64,000 bases of DNA from Dillenia suffruticosa (lineage: Eukaryota; Streptophyta; Magnoliopsida; Dilleniales; Dilleniaceae), in contig JAVTVX010000031.1 of assembly GCA_033439265.1 (NCBI GenBank), positions 14,979,001-15,043,000 of the forward strand. The letters are read 5' to 3'. Numbering within the stretch: the first letter of the stretch is position 1; each line of letters begins with the position of its first letter. A model generated the notes under the pieces. That model had not been told where the DNA came from. It searched no databases and worked only from the letters and a program-made list of their open reading frames with translations. Of this stretch, positions 21,432 to 33,203 are shown piece after piece. The translations under genes and the position numbers were made by a program.

Positions 21432-22814
21432 CGCCCCTCTCGCGTAATAGAATTGATTACGGGATCAATGATATTCAAAATTCCAATGAAACAATACAAA
21501 TAAAGTAATTTTATATGACAACCAAACAGCGGAAATTTACATTTCCTCATGCTTTCTCGTTCTCTAGTGTTTTGATGAACCAGATCAGGCTTGCCTTAAC
21601 ATATTACTTTTTAGTGAAAGATTTCTTTTTGACTTCTGATCTATCAAAACTTGGTCCATCCTCTCTACGGTGCGATCGGGCTCGGTGAACGATTCAAATG
21701 TTTAATATACATTATTCTTATATGGATATCTTGTATTAATTTATTAAATTTTGGGATTTTGAATGGACAAATCTTTAACAACGTGACAGTACTAAACAAT
21801 GTTATTAGAATAGAATTGAACCGGCCGGTTCAACTTGAGAACAGGCGAACTAGCCCCTTCACAATCTCATGCTATAAAATAATCTTAATATACATGTTTC
21901 TAAACTTTCTTTCAATTTTATTACCCAAGTCGTATAATTAAATACAAAATATTTTACATGAATTCCTTAAGTAACGTGCGAGTAACTCACTAGTTATGTA
22001 ATATAATACAAGTGAGACATCCAAAGGTAAATGTGTTTGAAAAGGAACTACATTTTGAACCAGATATTAGTGGTTCACTGATTCACCCATCGTCTCGATG
22101 GTTCAATTAACCTTAACTTGCACGCTTTTTTTTTTTTATTTTCGAAAAAGACCTCGGTGGGAGGATTGTGATCCTTAACATAAACTAGAGGGACGATGTG
22201 GTGTTGCAGACATCAAATGTTTTGTCACACACCAACAACCCCCCCCCCCCGGGGAAAAAAAGGAATGCAGTGGCCTTGATTTTGTGATGTACCATTTGAA
22301 ACTATGTGGGTTATTTTCTGCATGCTCATTGTGAGTAATACCACAATGTATGGTCGTCCTAATGGCATATGTGCTACATTCTTTAATTAAATAATTGATT
22401 CAAAATTTGAGAATGAAAAATACTATATTGATAAAGTCATCATTAAATAGGGGTTTACAAATATTCGAACAGAATTAATTATAATATGATTTCAGATAAA
22501 TGTGGTATATACCAAAAAAAAGAAAAAAGAATGGGTAACGCCAGATACTGTTTCTTGCTGAACATTATGTCTCTTCCTGTTCTAATGTTTGTGAATTTCC
22601 TAAAATCCGGTTGTAATTATGTTATTAGAAAAAAAATGAAAAAAAAAATAGCCAAGAAGGAAAATATATTGAGAGAAAAAGAGAGAATTGTTCTGACGAG
22701 CCTTACCAGTCTCTGAAGCCGTGGGATCAAACATTTCCCGCAAACAAATGAATCCATAACAACATAAGAAAACATCAAAAACATGGTCACATAAAGATTG
22801 CAACAAACCAATGT

Positions 22815-22865
22815 ACACATACATACATATACATATATATATGTATGTATGCATGCATGCATGCA

Positions 22866-22910
<45 letters not shown>
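22815..22910. repeat. Expanded TA/TATG/GCAT microsatellite in A2
   Basis: The ACAT and GCATGCATG repeats are followed by about 20 TA units, which are much shorter in A1. The matching A3 tract (31641-31692) lacks the GCAT units. Confidence 0.9.
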
Positions 22911-23129
22911 TTTCTCTTAAGAAACATATCCTTGTCCACACACGACGACACACCCCTACAAACGTTTCATACGAGCACATTTTCTTTATGTGTCGAGCGT
23001 TGCCCTCAATATATGGGTCGAGCTCCAACAACAATGTGGTATCCTCGTGGGCCTAGCCCGATAATGGGTATGGACTTGGGCCTGAGCTCTAAGTCAAGCA
23101 GGCATCTACGGCACCAATCTGCGTTCTAC

Positions 23130-23296
23130 TTTTTTTTTTCACCATCAGTATTCAGATTTTACTCGATTAATTCAATTTAAATACTGTAAAACTCATTTTA
23201 GGAGTTGGTTCTCCCAAATGTTTTTTGTCATCCCAAAATTTGAAGTCGAGATCTCTGATTAAAGAGATAGAGTGTCCAACCATTCAACTCAAAGGA
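23130..23296 (-). mobile_element. SINE relic in block A2
   Basis: Duplicate of the SINE relic at 6763-6932, carried along in the segmental duplication. Confidence 0.5.
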
Positions 23297-23547
23297 GTTT
23301 TCGACCTCATAGCTATGACTTTACATTTTGTGATGTTATCTACCAGCCATTTTTCCTTTTAAAACATGGGGTGCCAAGTTATATTTCCCTAATAGTGAAT
23401 AGAGGACACAATTTTTGTGTCATCTTGTATTTCAAAGGAAGAAATAAGCAGAAAAATAGAGGGAATGAAAGAGAGATAAATTTCTTAGTACTTTTGTGTA
23501 TTTAATATATCGAACTAAATCAAATTAGGGTATATGTGTGTATATAT

Positions 23548-23931
23548 TAGGTTTGTTATACGAATCGAGTCAAATTCGAACAGCTTGCGAGCCGCTCGAT
23601 CAGTGGCTCGACTCGACTCGAATTTGACCTTGTTCGAGTCAAGTTTGAGTCGAGTTATGTAGTAGAATTTTATACTCGAAAACTCGACGAGTAACTCGAA
23701 TACATATATTAATATATATTATATATATTTATATATGATTATAATATAAAAATAAAATAAAATAATATATTATAAAATAATCGAGAATTTGAGCGAGTTC
23801 GAATAGTTTGTTATATAGTCGAGTCGATTTCGAGCCCTATTATTTATTACTCATCGAGTAAAAAAATCAAGTTCGAGTTGGACTTCGAGTACAGCGATAC
23901 TTGGGATCGACTTGGTTCGAATACACCCCTA
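23548..23931. mobile_element. MITE-like element with imperfect terminal inverted repeats
   Basis: The 384-bp element begins TAGGTTTGTTATACGAAT and ends with the approximate complement (CGAATACACCCCTA). Both ends are embedded in TATATA. The interior is rich in TCGAGTC/GACTCGA motifs near both ends and has an AT core. It has no coding capacity. The flanking TATA repeats hide any target-site duplication. A transposon relic of hAT- or CACTA-independent MITE type is likely; the superfamily is not assigned. Confidence 0.55.
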
Positions 23932-23984
23932 GTATATATATTTTAAAAAATATATATCTTAAATATCAAATATGTGAACATATT

Positions 23985-24018
<34 letters not shown>

Positions 24019-24109
24019 AAATATTAATAAAAATCTAATATGTTTTTTTTTATTTCTTGTTTGGTTAAAAAACAATAATTAATAGAAAATAAAATACCAC
24101 GCTTCATTA

Positions 24110-24151
<42 letters not shown>

Positions 24152-24697
24152 AAAAATCATCTTAAATATCAGATATCTTAACATATAGTGACATATATAT
24201 TTTAAAAAATCAATAAAAAGTCAAGAGGTTTTTTCATTTTCTTGTTTTGGTTACGAAAACATAATTAATAGAAAATGAGATATTTCACTTCATTATCGAC
24301 ATAAGTTATCGGACCAATAATAATGTATTTGTATGAAAATTGTATTCTCTGTTTTTTGTTTTTTGGTTGTATCAAATATTAACATACTTTGTAAATAATG
24401 TTATTTATTTAGAAAATGCTAAATATATTTTTGGCAAAGAAAGATAGTAGAAAATGAGAAGTTCTTTTATGTAATTAAATACTAAAAAGTAAAATTGGAT
24501 TAAAAAAAAAAAAACTATTTGTTGGCTGATTTGAAATGTTTTATTTCCTTGGCCTAATAGAATGAACTTTAATTTCTTTCTGAAGAGAGATTTCGTTCCT
24601 AGGTTCAACTTCTTTACAATTCTCATCAAGAAGGGGAAATTTGTTTACCGGAAAAAATACCCAATATTTTGAAAATTTCAAAACTTAAAACCTATAA
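23932..24697. repeat. AT-rich region with an imperfect tandem repeat
   Basis: Two diverged units, about 23945-24110 and 24160-24300, share the series TCTTAAATATCA, CAATAAAAA, TTCTTGTTTTGGTTA, AATTAATAGAAAAT and ACTTCATTAT. Long TA runs lie between them. No gene is seen. Confidence 0.6.
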
Positions 24698-27379
24698 TGT
24701 CACGCCCCGATCCTCGGATCGACCATGCGACAACTGTCTCGTTGTCTCGATACACGGACAAAACCTCCCCATATACCGAGACTCCGCAAGGCTAACCAAC
24801 TGTATAATATTTCTTCAAAATACAATACACATATAAAGGACCCATCCGGTCCATCCCAGTACACACAAGCCCACATCAGCACACAAATGGGGAGGGAGTT
24901 CCTGTACATGCACGCATGTAATGTGATCATCCCGACCATCCCAGCCACTTCAAGGATATTTCAAAATCAAAACAGATAAAGTCCCAAATCATAGTCGTAT
25001 GATTTTACTGACACTTGTCTGAAGAAAACAAACCAGCATCAGTAAAGTCCAAACAGTATGAGATGTACAGAACTTCGTAAAATAAAAAAAAATATATCAA
25101 AATTCAATATTTCGAACCAAATGTCCCATTCAAACAATAAGTTTTACCAAAAATATAATTTAAAAGAAAGTAAACAAGTCTTCCCTTCTATGGATTTCAA
25201 ATAAACTAAAATAACCTTACATCACTATCATACCTATACAAAACAGCAAATAAACCTTCTAAGCTCCAATTTCTGCAATAGACCTAAACTTTCTCTGAAA
25301 AAATGTTAAAGAGAGGGGTGAGTATTGGAAAATACTCAGTGAGTAGAGTGTAATGATGTGATTGTGTTCATAAATAAGAAGTAAATGTGAGGCAGTCAAA
25401 GCATATCTCATAAATAATAGTTCATATGCATAAAACATTTCAATAAATCACAATTTACAAAATATGCATCCATGTCAATTATCATTTCAGAAAATCTTGG
25501 GATTCCATTGGAACACTTCCGTTTTAGGGCAGCCAAACCCAGACGAAATCCCGCCAAGGGTTTTTCTATCCAATGTCTCAAAACAAACCTCTTACCTTGG
25601 CGTTGGCTCGTACCTCACCGGGGTGCACCAGATATAGTACGACTTCTGCAGAGGGAGGGACATCTAACTCCCCTGCACATCCAAACCCCAAACCACGCCA
25701 CCCCGTCGGGTCGCTCCGTGGTGGGAATATGACTATAGTCATCTGCGGCACCTTTCATTTCTAAATCAATCAAGTTCACAAGCAATGTGCCATAATTTTC
25801 CATCAAATAATCAACAATATCATGCCAAATCAATTCATAGAGCAATATCAAATAACATATGGCACGGAATCATTTTTAAACACAACGGATGCATTTATAC
25901 TTTATAATTCAGTTCAGACAGCCCACAGTCACAAAACAATTCGCATAAATCATGTAAAATCTTTCGAAAATCATTTATAAAGCAATTTAAAACAGGTTTC
26001 TCATTCATGAATATAATGAACCATCCATTCACCTTCTAGGGAGGGTATCCACTCCCTATGCCCTATCGATACTCAAGAAATCTCCTTTCAAACTCCAAAA
26101 AGGTCAATCTAGACCAATAATCCACAATTTCAATTCAAATTCCAAAGAAATTTATTTTAATCGACTCAATAAGTTTCTAATTTCATCAAACGCGTTTCTT
26201 TCGTATTGATCAACCTAAATTCATGTAGAATTTAGACGAAACCCTAGAAATCACATATCAAATGTCAGAAAATGCATTCTAATCGAATCTAACATATATC
26301 CTAAACATATACAAAACCTCTTACACTAAATTCACTCACTTTAAATTTCCCTCACCTATGGTTTCCGTAGCTTGCAGCCCTAGCGTCCGTGCGCCTACAA
26401 CTCGATCCGAACTCCTGTAATATTTTCAAATTTGAAATATATTAGTAACTAAATTTCTAACACCAAACCCTAGAACTTCAACCAAGACATAGTCGTTACC
26501 TGCAGTGAAGATACAGGTGAGCTCTCGAAGGGCAAAGCCGATCGCGGGCTCGCGGGCCGTTGCGGGCTCGTGGGCCGTCATGGGCTCATGGGCCGTCATG
26601 GGCTCATGGGCCGGCGGGCTGGCCCGCGGGTAGGCTCGCAGGCTCGCAGCCCAGCTTGTTGGCCGCGGAGGGCTTCGCAGGCCACAGTGGGTCGCGCGCT
26701 GGAGCACGCTTACGCTCGTGCTGGGGTCGCGCGCCGGCTTGCGCTGGGTTCGCGCACTGGCTCGCGCTGGGTCTCGCGCTGCTCAGGGGGGATCGCGCGC
26801 TGCTCGCGGGAGATCGCGCTCTGCTCGCTGGAGATAGCGCGCTGCTCGCAGGAGATCGCGCTCTGCTCGCGGGAGATCGCGCGCTGCTCGCTAGAGATAA
26901 CGAGCTGCTCGCGCTGGGTCGCGCGCTGCTCGCTGGAGATCGCGCAAGGGAGCGTTCGGGTTCGCACATGAGAGATCGCGCTACGGCGGAGGAGCTACAG
27001 TTGCGCTCGCGAAGGGGCAGCGCTCACAGGAGGAAGGTGAGGCGGCTATGGCGCGCTCGCGGGAAGGAAGGAGCAGCGGCGGCTAGGTGTTGGCGGCGGT
27101 GAATCGGGTGCGGCTGTGGGAGAGAGTATGCGAAGGAGAGAGAGAGTTCGAGAGGTAGAGAGACAGAGAGTGCGAGAGCGACAGAGAGAGAGACGGTGAG
27201 CGGTAGACAGAAGGGGCAAAGGATGGCGGAGATGGTGGAGGTGGTGGCGGAGAGGCGACGGGAGAGAGGGATTCGGGAGAGAGAGAGAGCGAACGGGATA
27301 GAGAGAGACGGAAGAGAGACAGAAATTAGAGCTTTCGCTGCGTTTCCTTCTCAATTTTTTTTTTTTTTTCAGTATTACA
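24698..27379. mobile_element. Solo LTR of a long-LTR gypsy element
   Basis: The LTR is 2,682 bp, from TGTCACGCCCCG to TATTACA. The pentamer TATAA lies immediately outside both ends (24693-24697 and 27380-27384), a perfect target-site duplication. No internal element sequence is present, so it is a solo LTR left by recombination between two LTRs. It has the same architecture as the LTRs at 1741-3701 and 7756-10388 (a CpG-rich block, then a GA-rich run near one end) but is a different subfamily by sequence. Element orientation is inferred to be minus from that architecture. Confidence 0.92.
26791..26943. repeat. 21-bp GC-rich tandem repeat inside the solo LTR
   Basis: About seven units of the type GATCGCGCGCTGCTCGCKGGA, each exactly 21 bases, with a few substitutions. 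The period is a multiple of three, so it keeps long open frames in several phases, which explains the spurious proteins predicted there. Confidence 0.9.
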
Positions 27380-28249
27380 TATAAGCAGAAAGAGATAGTG
27401 CTAATTGAGTTATAGTTCTGTTAAGTAGCAAATTCTATTGACACTTTAGAAATGTTTATGAATTATAAAAAATTAAAAATTTTCTTAATTTTTATATTTT
27501 TAATAACTGAGTTTGAAAACTGAAATTGGATATATCTGTTCCCTTTAGAATTTATGTTCAGTAATAATTGGTAGGGAAAGAATTAACATATGAGCTTTAA
27601 TTTCTTTAAATAATTTTGATTTTTGTTAAGAGAAAATTTTAAAATTAATGAGTTTGAAAACAGAAAATGTAAACTTAATCCTTTTTTTTTAGAGAAAAAA
27701 TTAATATATTTATTTTTAGAGAGAAATTAATTTGGTTTTTTTAGAGAGAGAGAAAAATTAAAATCAATGTATTTAACGAGAGCATATATATTATACTTAA
27801 CGGACCAAATATATCTAGTTCTCCTAATTAAAATTATAACAATAAAATTATGATCCATTCTCTTAAATTATAATTGAAAATATATGATATACTTAACCCA
27901 CATAAATTTCTAAGTTCCCTCACGGTTTCCTCCATCAATTTGATATGAACTTCGTGCAGGCATTATTTTCAAGTGGAGTATGATCATCTTTACACTTGAT
28001 TTAATCGAATCTACTGGACAACAATGGTAAAACATTCAGTGTACAAATATCAAGGAGATCAGAAAATATTTGGACCCTTTTACTTGAAGATACCAGAAAT
28101 GGACATAAATACTAATTTCATTCATATAACTTGAATCTCAAATTTAGATATAAGGAAACAAGAGCAGACCCTAACTTTTTCCCTTTGGAACATTGATCAT
28201 CAGTGATCACTTCCTATACGTAAAGTAAGAACTCTAAGTTTCGGTCTCA

Positions 28250-28702
28250 CTATTTTGTTGTACGCATAATTATCTCAACTCTAGGACTAATTTCGCTGTA
28301 TTTATATAGGAAAGATTTATGAAACATTTGTTCGTTTGAACCCTTGACAAAGAGACATATGCGGCGAGAGTCTGGCACTTGGAGGTATTGGCGGATTGTG
28401 TCCTTGACAGCCTGCACTTTCACCCAGCTATTGAATCTCAATACAAATGGAGGAAAGTCCTTTTCCGGGATTATTACCAAATCTGTTTCTTGAGAGAGTA
28501 GAAGTTGGGTCCCTGGAGGTATGTGATAAGAACCCAAAGTACGATTAGAGTCATCTAATCTCTGGCGATCAAAGGTGAGTATTTGATAGTGCTCCTGGAG
28601 TCGGGTCCTTTCTCTTATTCGAGCTTTCAAGTCACCGACTGAGTCAGTGTGGCTCATCCTGAAACGATGTTCGACGTCACCATGGATCACGATGATATCC
28701 AT
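28250..28702 (-). CDS. Tandem ubiquitin-like domain protein (copy B2)
   Basis: It encodes 150 residues with two UBL folds, identical to copy B1 except Ile for Met in QILTFDRQ. The upstream in-frame ATG at 28894 again coincides with the TATA box, so the ATG at 28702 is preferred. The untranslated leader carries one further substitution relative to B1. There is no Gly-Gly end. Near-perfect conservation with B1 fits a young duplicate, and both copies are uninterrupted. Function unknown. Confidence 0.75.
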   Translation of the reverse strand: MDIIVIHGDVEHRFRMSHTDSVGDLKARIRERTRLQEHYQILTFDRQRLDDSNRTLGSYHIPPGTQLLLSQETDLVIIPEKDFPPFVLRFNSWVKVQAVKDTIRQYLQVPDSRRICLFVKGSNEQMFHKSFLYKYSEISPRVEIIMRTTK

Positions 28703-28893
28703 GACTTGTTCAAAAGCGCAATGGAAGCGAGGAAATGCTCTTCGGAAACAGTGGCCAACCGCAGTCGCAGTTGCCTTGCCTCGTAGGGTGTTGGGAAGTA
28801 GGTGTTTTGCTGAAGGTTTCTCCCCCTCTCGGATCAAGAGAGAGAGAGAGAACAAAGCAAGTGATGCGAAAAAAGGAGGTGGGGTGTTGCCCA

Positions 28894-28901
28894 TTTTTAT
28901 A
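28894..28901 (-). promoter_or_regulatory. TATA box of UBL gene B2
   Basis: Minus strand CTATAAAAATGG, same spacing as in B1. Confidence 0.6.
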
Positions 28902-29150
28902 GGTTTGAGACAAAGTAAATTTTTAGATGGAAAGTGAATGATTAATTAAAAAATGTGGGGGCGTTGCCTATTTCAGAACTTAGTTAATTGCTTGACATGC
29001 CATTAGTTAATTGGTTGACATGCCAAAACTTGCACCTGGTAATTCTTATTAGGATGGAAAGTGAATGATTAGTAACATACCATTTTTGAAGTACAGATTG
29101 ATGCCCCAGTTAAATTAATCTCCCAATCGTATGTCTGTGTGATTGATTAC

Positions 29151-29269
29151 AAGTCAAAAGAATCATCATGTTAATGAATTCAATCACTGAACATAAGTTA
29201 AACAAATTACCAAATTTAAAAGATTTGTGCTCAATCATATAGTTAATTAACCTTATGATTCTTTTGATT
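29151..29269. repeat. Upstream inverted repeat of gene B2
   Basis: Arms 29151-29166 and 29255-29269, same as B1. Confidence 0.8.
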
Positions 29270-30101
29270 CGCCCTCAGTTGTACTTGTGTGATTGAGTTA
29301 ATTATGCTGTCAATGATATTCAAAAATTTAATAAGCAATGCAAATAAAATAATTTCAAATGACAACCAAACAGTGGAAATTTACCATTTCTAATGCTTTC
29401 CCACTTTCGGTGGTTTTGATGGACTTGATCATGCATGTCTTAACATTAGTACTTCTAAGGGAAAGATCTTTTTTTTTTTTTTTGACTTCTAATTTATCAA
29501 AAACTGTCTATTCTCTCTAGGGTGCGATCGGGTTTGGTGAAAGATACAAATGTTAACTATGCATTATTCTTGTTTGGATATATCTTATATTAACTTATTA
29601 AATTTTGGGATTTTAAAAGGACAAATCTCTAACAACATGGCTGTATTGTACTAAACAAGATCGAACCAGCCAGTTCAACTTGAAAATGGGTGAACCAGCC
29701 CCTTCACAATCTGAGATTATAAAGTAATGTTAATCTGTGTGTTGTTAAATTGATTTTCTCTTAATTTTATCGTTGTAGTTCTATAATTAAATATAAAATA
29801 ATTTATATGGGCTTTCTACTGCAATGAGCGAGTATTTTACTAGTAATATAATATAATACAAGTTAAGCATCTGAGGGTAGATATGTGATCTCCCTCGCTT
29901 AAGTTAAAACAAAATCATACATAGAATCGATGCTATCAAAACCGTACTCGATAGTAATGACTCACTAGTTCACCAATTCTATTGACGGTTCAATTTCCTG
30001 CCTTTTAGTCATGAAAGATGTAATGCAGTGATGAATCCAAAAATCATAACGTTGGACTTCGTTCAGGTTGCTCTCCACAATGCATTCGTAGATGCCGCAA
30101 T

Positions 30102-30800
30102 TTTGATGGAAGCAATGCATGCAATGAATTCTAAGTTTTTCTTTGCATCTTGACTTCCCTTGTAAAGTACCTTCTTTTTTTTTTTTTTCCTTCCCTTTTC
30201 ATTTCAATGATTCGGGGGTTAAAATCACCATTTATTGTAAATAATTGCTAAAAAAGAAAAAAAATTAATTCCCCCAAAAGAAAAGAGCATCAATTAAGCA
30301 TAATATACATGAAAATTGGTGCTATTGTGAAAAAAATTAATAATATAGTATTGGTACATACATAAGGTCATTATACTTTTGCTATATTTTAAGTGATACT
30401 CTATTTATTGTAAAGGGAAGAGAAAGAACATAAAATTTTCAAATTACATGCCGATTACATATTACATTCTCAAGAAAATATATACAGACAACATATTTCA
30501 AATTATACAACATTAACCATATTTCAGCTCCAACTTAAAGCTGAGTTCTCCCTTCACTTTTCCTCTCTGACCCCAAGCAAATCAATTTGCAATAACTTAA
30601 GCACCTCACAATCAATTTACACGATGGTGCTGTGTTATGCATGCATTCATTTTTTTATTTTTTATTTATAAATTATCGGTATTCGATAATCATTTTAAAT
30701 TTAACTAAATTCAAATAAAATCGGATTGAATTATTAGGTAACAAAACTCTTTTGTATATATGATTTCAATACGAGATTTTATTTAAAAGATATTGATGTG
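30102..30800. other. Spacer between B2 and A3
   Basis: AT-rich sequence with homopolymer runs. Nothing coding or RNA-like is supported. It is unrelated to the B1-A2 spacer, so the two tandem junctions are not simple copies of one another. Confidence 0.6.
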
Positions 30801-31648
30801 ACGTGCGAGTAACTCACTAGTTATGTAATATAATACAAGTGAGACATTCAAAGGTAAATGTGTTTGAAAAGGAACTACATTTTGAACCAGATATTAGTGG
30901 TTCGCTGATTCACCCATCGTCTCGATGGTTCAATTATTTTCTTTGTGAACCTTAACTTGCACGCTTTTTTTTTTTTTCGAAAAAGACCTCGGTGGGAGGA
31001 TTGTGATCCTTAACATAAACTAGAGGGACGATGTGGTGTTGCAGACATCAAATGTTTTGTCACACACCAACAACCCCCCCCCCCAAAAAAAAGGAATGCA
31101 GTGGCCTTGATTTTGTGATGTACCATTTGAAACTATCTGGGTTATTTTCTGCATGCTCATTGTGAGTAACACCACAATGTATGGTCGTCCTAATGGCATA
31201 TGTGCTACATTCTTTAATTAAATAATTGATTCAAAATTTGAGAATGAAAAATACTATATTGATAGATTCATCTTTAAATATGGGTCTACAAATATTCGAA
31301 CAGAATTAATTAGAATATGATTTCAGATAAATGTGGTATGTACAAAAAAAGAGAAAAAAGAATGGGTAACGCCAGATACTATTTTTTGCTGAACATGTCT
31401 CTTCCTGTTCTAATGTCTGTGACTTTCCTCAAATCCGGTTGTAATTATGTCATTAGATAAAAAAATGATAAAAAAAAGTAGCCAAGAAGGAAAATATATT
31501 GAGAGAAAAAGAGAGAATTGTTCTGACGAGCCTTACCAGTCTCTGAAGCCGTGGAATCAAACATTTCCCGCAAACAAATGAATCCATAACAACATAAGAA
31601 AACATAAAAAACATGGTCACATAAAGATTGCAACAAACCAATGTACAC

Positions 31649-31695
<47 letters not shown>

Positions 31696-31773
31696 TTTCT
31701 CTTAAGAAACATGTCCTTGTCCACACACGACGGACACACCCCTACAAACGTATCATACGAGCACATTTTCTTT
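30801..31773. repeat. Partial segmental duplication block A3
   Basis: This aligns to about 5652-6629 of A1 (the far-upstream part of block A) and lacks the UBL gene. The left edge is at the shared ACGTGCGAGTAACTC, and the right edge lies inside the 3' end of the DUF3511 gene. It is slightly more diverged than A1 is from A2. Confidence 0.9.
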
Positions 31774-32056
31774 TGAACCAACGAAACCCGTGCTTGATAG
31801 AGGACTTAACCTTCCCTTCCGTGGAATAAAGCTTGTACTTTATAACCCTCCTCTTGCGCTTCATTTCTGCATCATTGAAGCACCACGATGAAGAAGGAGC
31901 AACTTTATTCGTCTGCATGGAATAGTGATATTGAGGCTGTGGGGATCGAGACTGCGGATAGTAAAGATGGTTCACCCCATGCCCTCCTTTGATTATAACA
32001 TTTTGGAGGTTCCTGCAGCCATCAATGGCACGGTATGATGATCGGAAATCATCCAT
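31742..32056 (-). CDS. DUF3511-family protein with a hybrid C-terminus
   Basis: It encodes 104 residues from the ATG at 32056 (MDDFRSSYRAIDG). The C-terminal signature KRKRRVIKYKLYSTEGKV, followed by KSSIKHGFRWFK, is the DUF3511 motif of small, basic plant proteins of unknown role. The last nine codons and the stop (31742-31773) lie inside block A3, so the natural C-terminus was replaced or trimmed at the duplication edge. The frame upstream of the ATG is open but lacks a Met. The upstream region (32070-32250) looks like a CT-rich leader on the sense strand. The gene may still be functional because the conserved motif is nearly complete. Confidence 0.75.
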   Translation of the reverse strand: MDDFRSSYRAIDGCRNLQNVIIKGGHGVNHLYYPQSRSPQPQYHYSMQTNKVAPSSSWCFNDAEMKRKRRVIKYKLYSTEGKVKSSIKHGFRWFKRKCARMIRL

Positions 32057-32164
32057 CTCTCTCCCCCTGCGTCCAACCCTCTCCATCCAGACAGATAGGA
32101 GGCGGGGGGAGAGAGACACCAGAAGACAGAGAGAGAGACGATTTAATATTTTTAGGCACTTCAA

Positions 32165-33203
32165 TTGAGAAAAAGGAGAGAGAGGAGGTGACCCTAGTTT
32201 TCGGTTAGAGAAAATAGTGGAAGGTGATGTAAATATGTACCAAAATTTTTGGCTTGCCTCTCCAATTTGTTTCTAACTTTTCTTCCCTATATCTCTTACC
32301 ATTACCATTCATCCAATGCGACCAATTCATCATATCTACTCTACGGTTACAATTTTTTTTTAGTAACTCGATGGTAATTTCAAAGTTTTTTTAAACAAAG
32401 AAAAGGGTAAAGACTATGGAACATTGTCTCACTCATAAACCAGTCTTATTCATTCATGCACAAAGGATTTTATAGGTTTTTGATGGTTCCTTTTTCATTT
32501 CAAGCCACATACCACTTTGGACATGTTTGTCCAAAAATACTGTTTAAATGACAACGAATATATACCAGAGAGAGCAATCTATATCGAACCGGACAATCCG
32601 TATCTAAAGGCCTATTATGATGCTAATTGAAAATTACAATGGATCAAACTTGCATCACTTAAGAATTCAAATTAGACAAAATTTTATAATGTATGAGTGA
32701 TACTTGGATCAAATGGTTTTTAGAATAATCGATCAAATATCTATATGACACTCTACATAGATACATTTTGATTTATTTGTAAAATCAATGCGAAGAATGA
32801 ATTGATTTTTCTTTTTTCAATATTCATAGTCACGGTATATTTTTTTTCTTTTTATTCAGTCTATTCTCTCTCAAACCAACTTCATTTTTAATCACTTCTC
32901 ATTAAATCCTTGATATGAAACCATTCTCATTAAACTCATCAAATTTGAATATAAAATTTTGCTTGAAAATTATCATCTCGGAAACTAAATTTCTTCATGA
33001 AATTTGGTCTGTAAGACATTCTAAAGTAAAATAATTCAACAAGTATTATCTCTTAGGGAAAAATAAAAAATTTCTAGAAAACAATATTTTATTAATTTCA
33101 TAATTTTTAATTAAAGTTCTTTGAACACTCGTCCTTAGACTAATCGCGTTGTGATACCATGGATAATAAGTAAATTAGGATTGTAGCCTGTGAAAATCCG
33201 AAT
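32165..33203. other. Intergenic region upstream of the DUF3511 gene
   Basis: Presumed promoter and 5' leader of the DUF3511 gene, then AT-rich sequence. Near 33085-33180 there is a diverged copy of the sequence that starts block C1 (33225-33310). No gene is seen. Confidence 0.5.

Larger units (their letters stand above)
20034..23381. repeat. Segmental duplication block A2
   Basis: Second copy of block A. Beyond 23381 it continues into host sequence that A1 has lost to the retrotransposon, so A2 preserves the older junction. Its dinucleotide TA tract near 22868-22907 is expanded relative to A1. Confidence 0.9.
27688..30101. repeat. Segmental duplication block B2
   Basis: Second copy of block B, near-identical to 16482-18926. 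A short deletion near 29994 removes bases that are present at 18787-18820 of B1. Confidence 0.9.

Noticed and set aside
26791..26943. Regularly spaced 21-bp units considered as a CRISPR-like array
   Set aside because: The units are contiguous with no unique spacers, and they lie inside a plant LTR.
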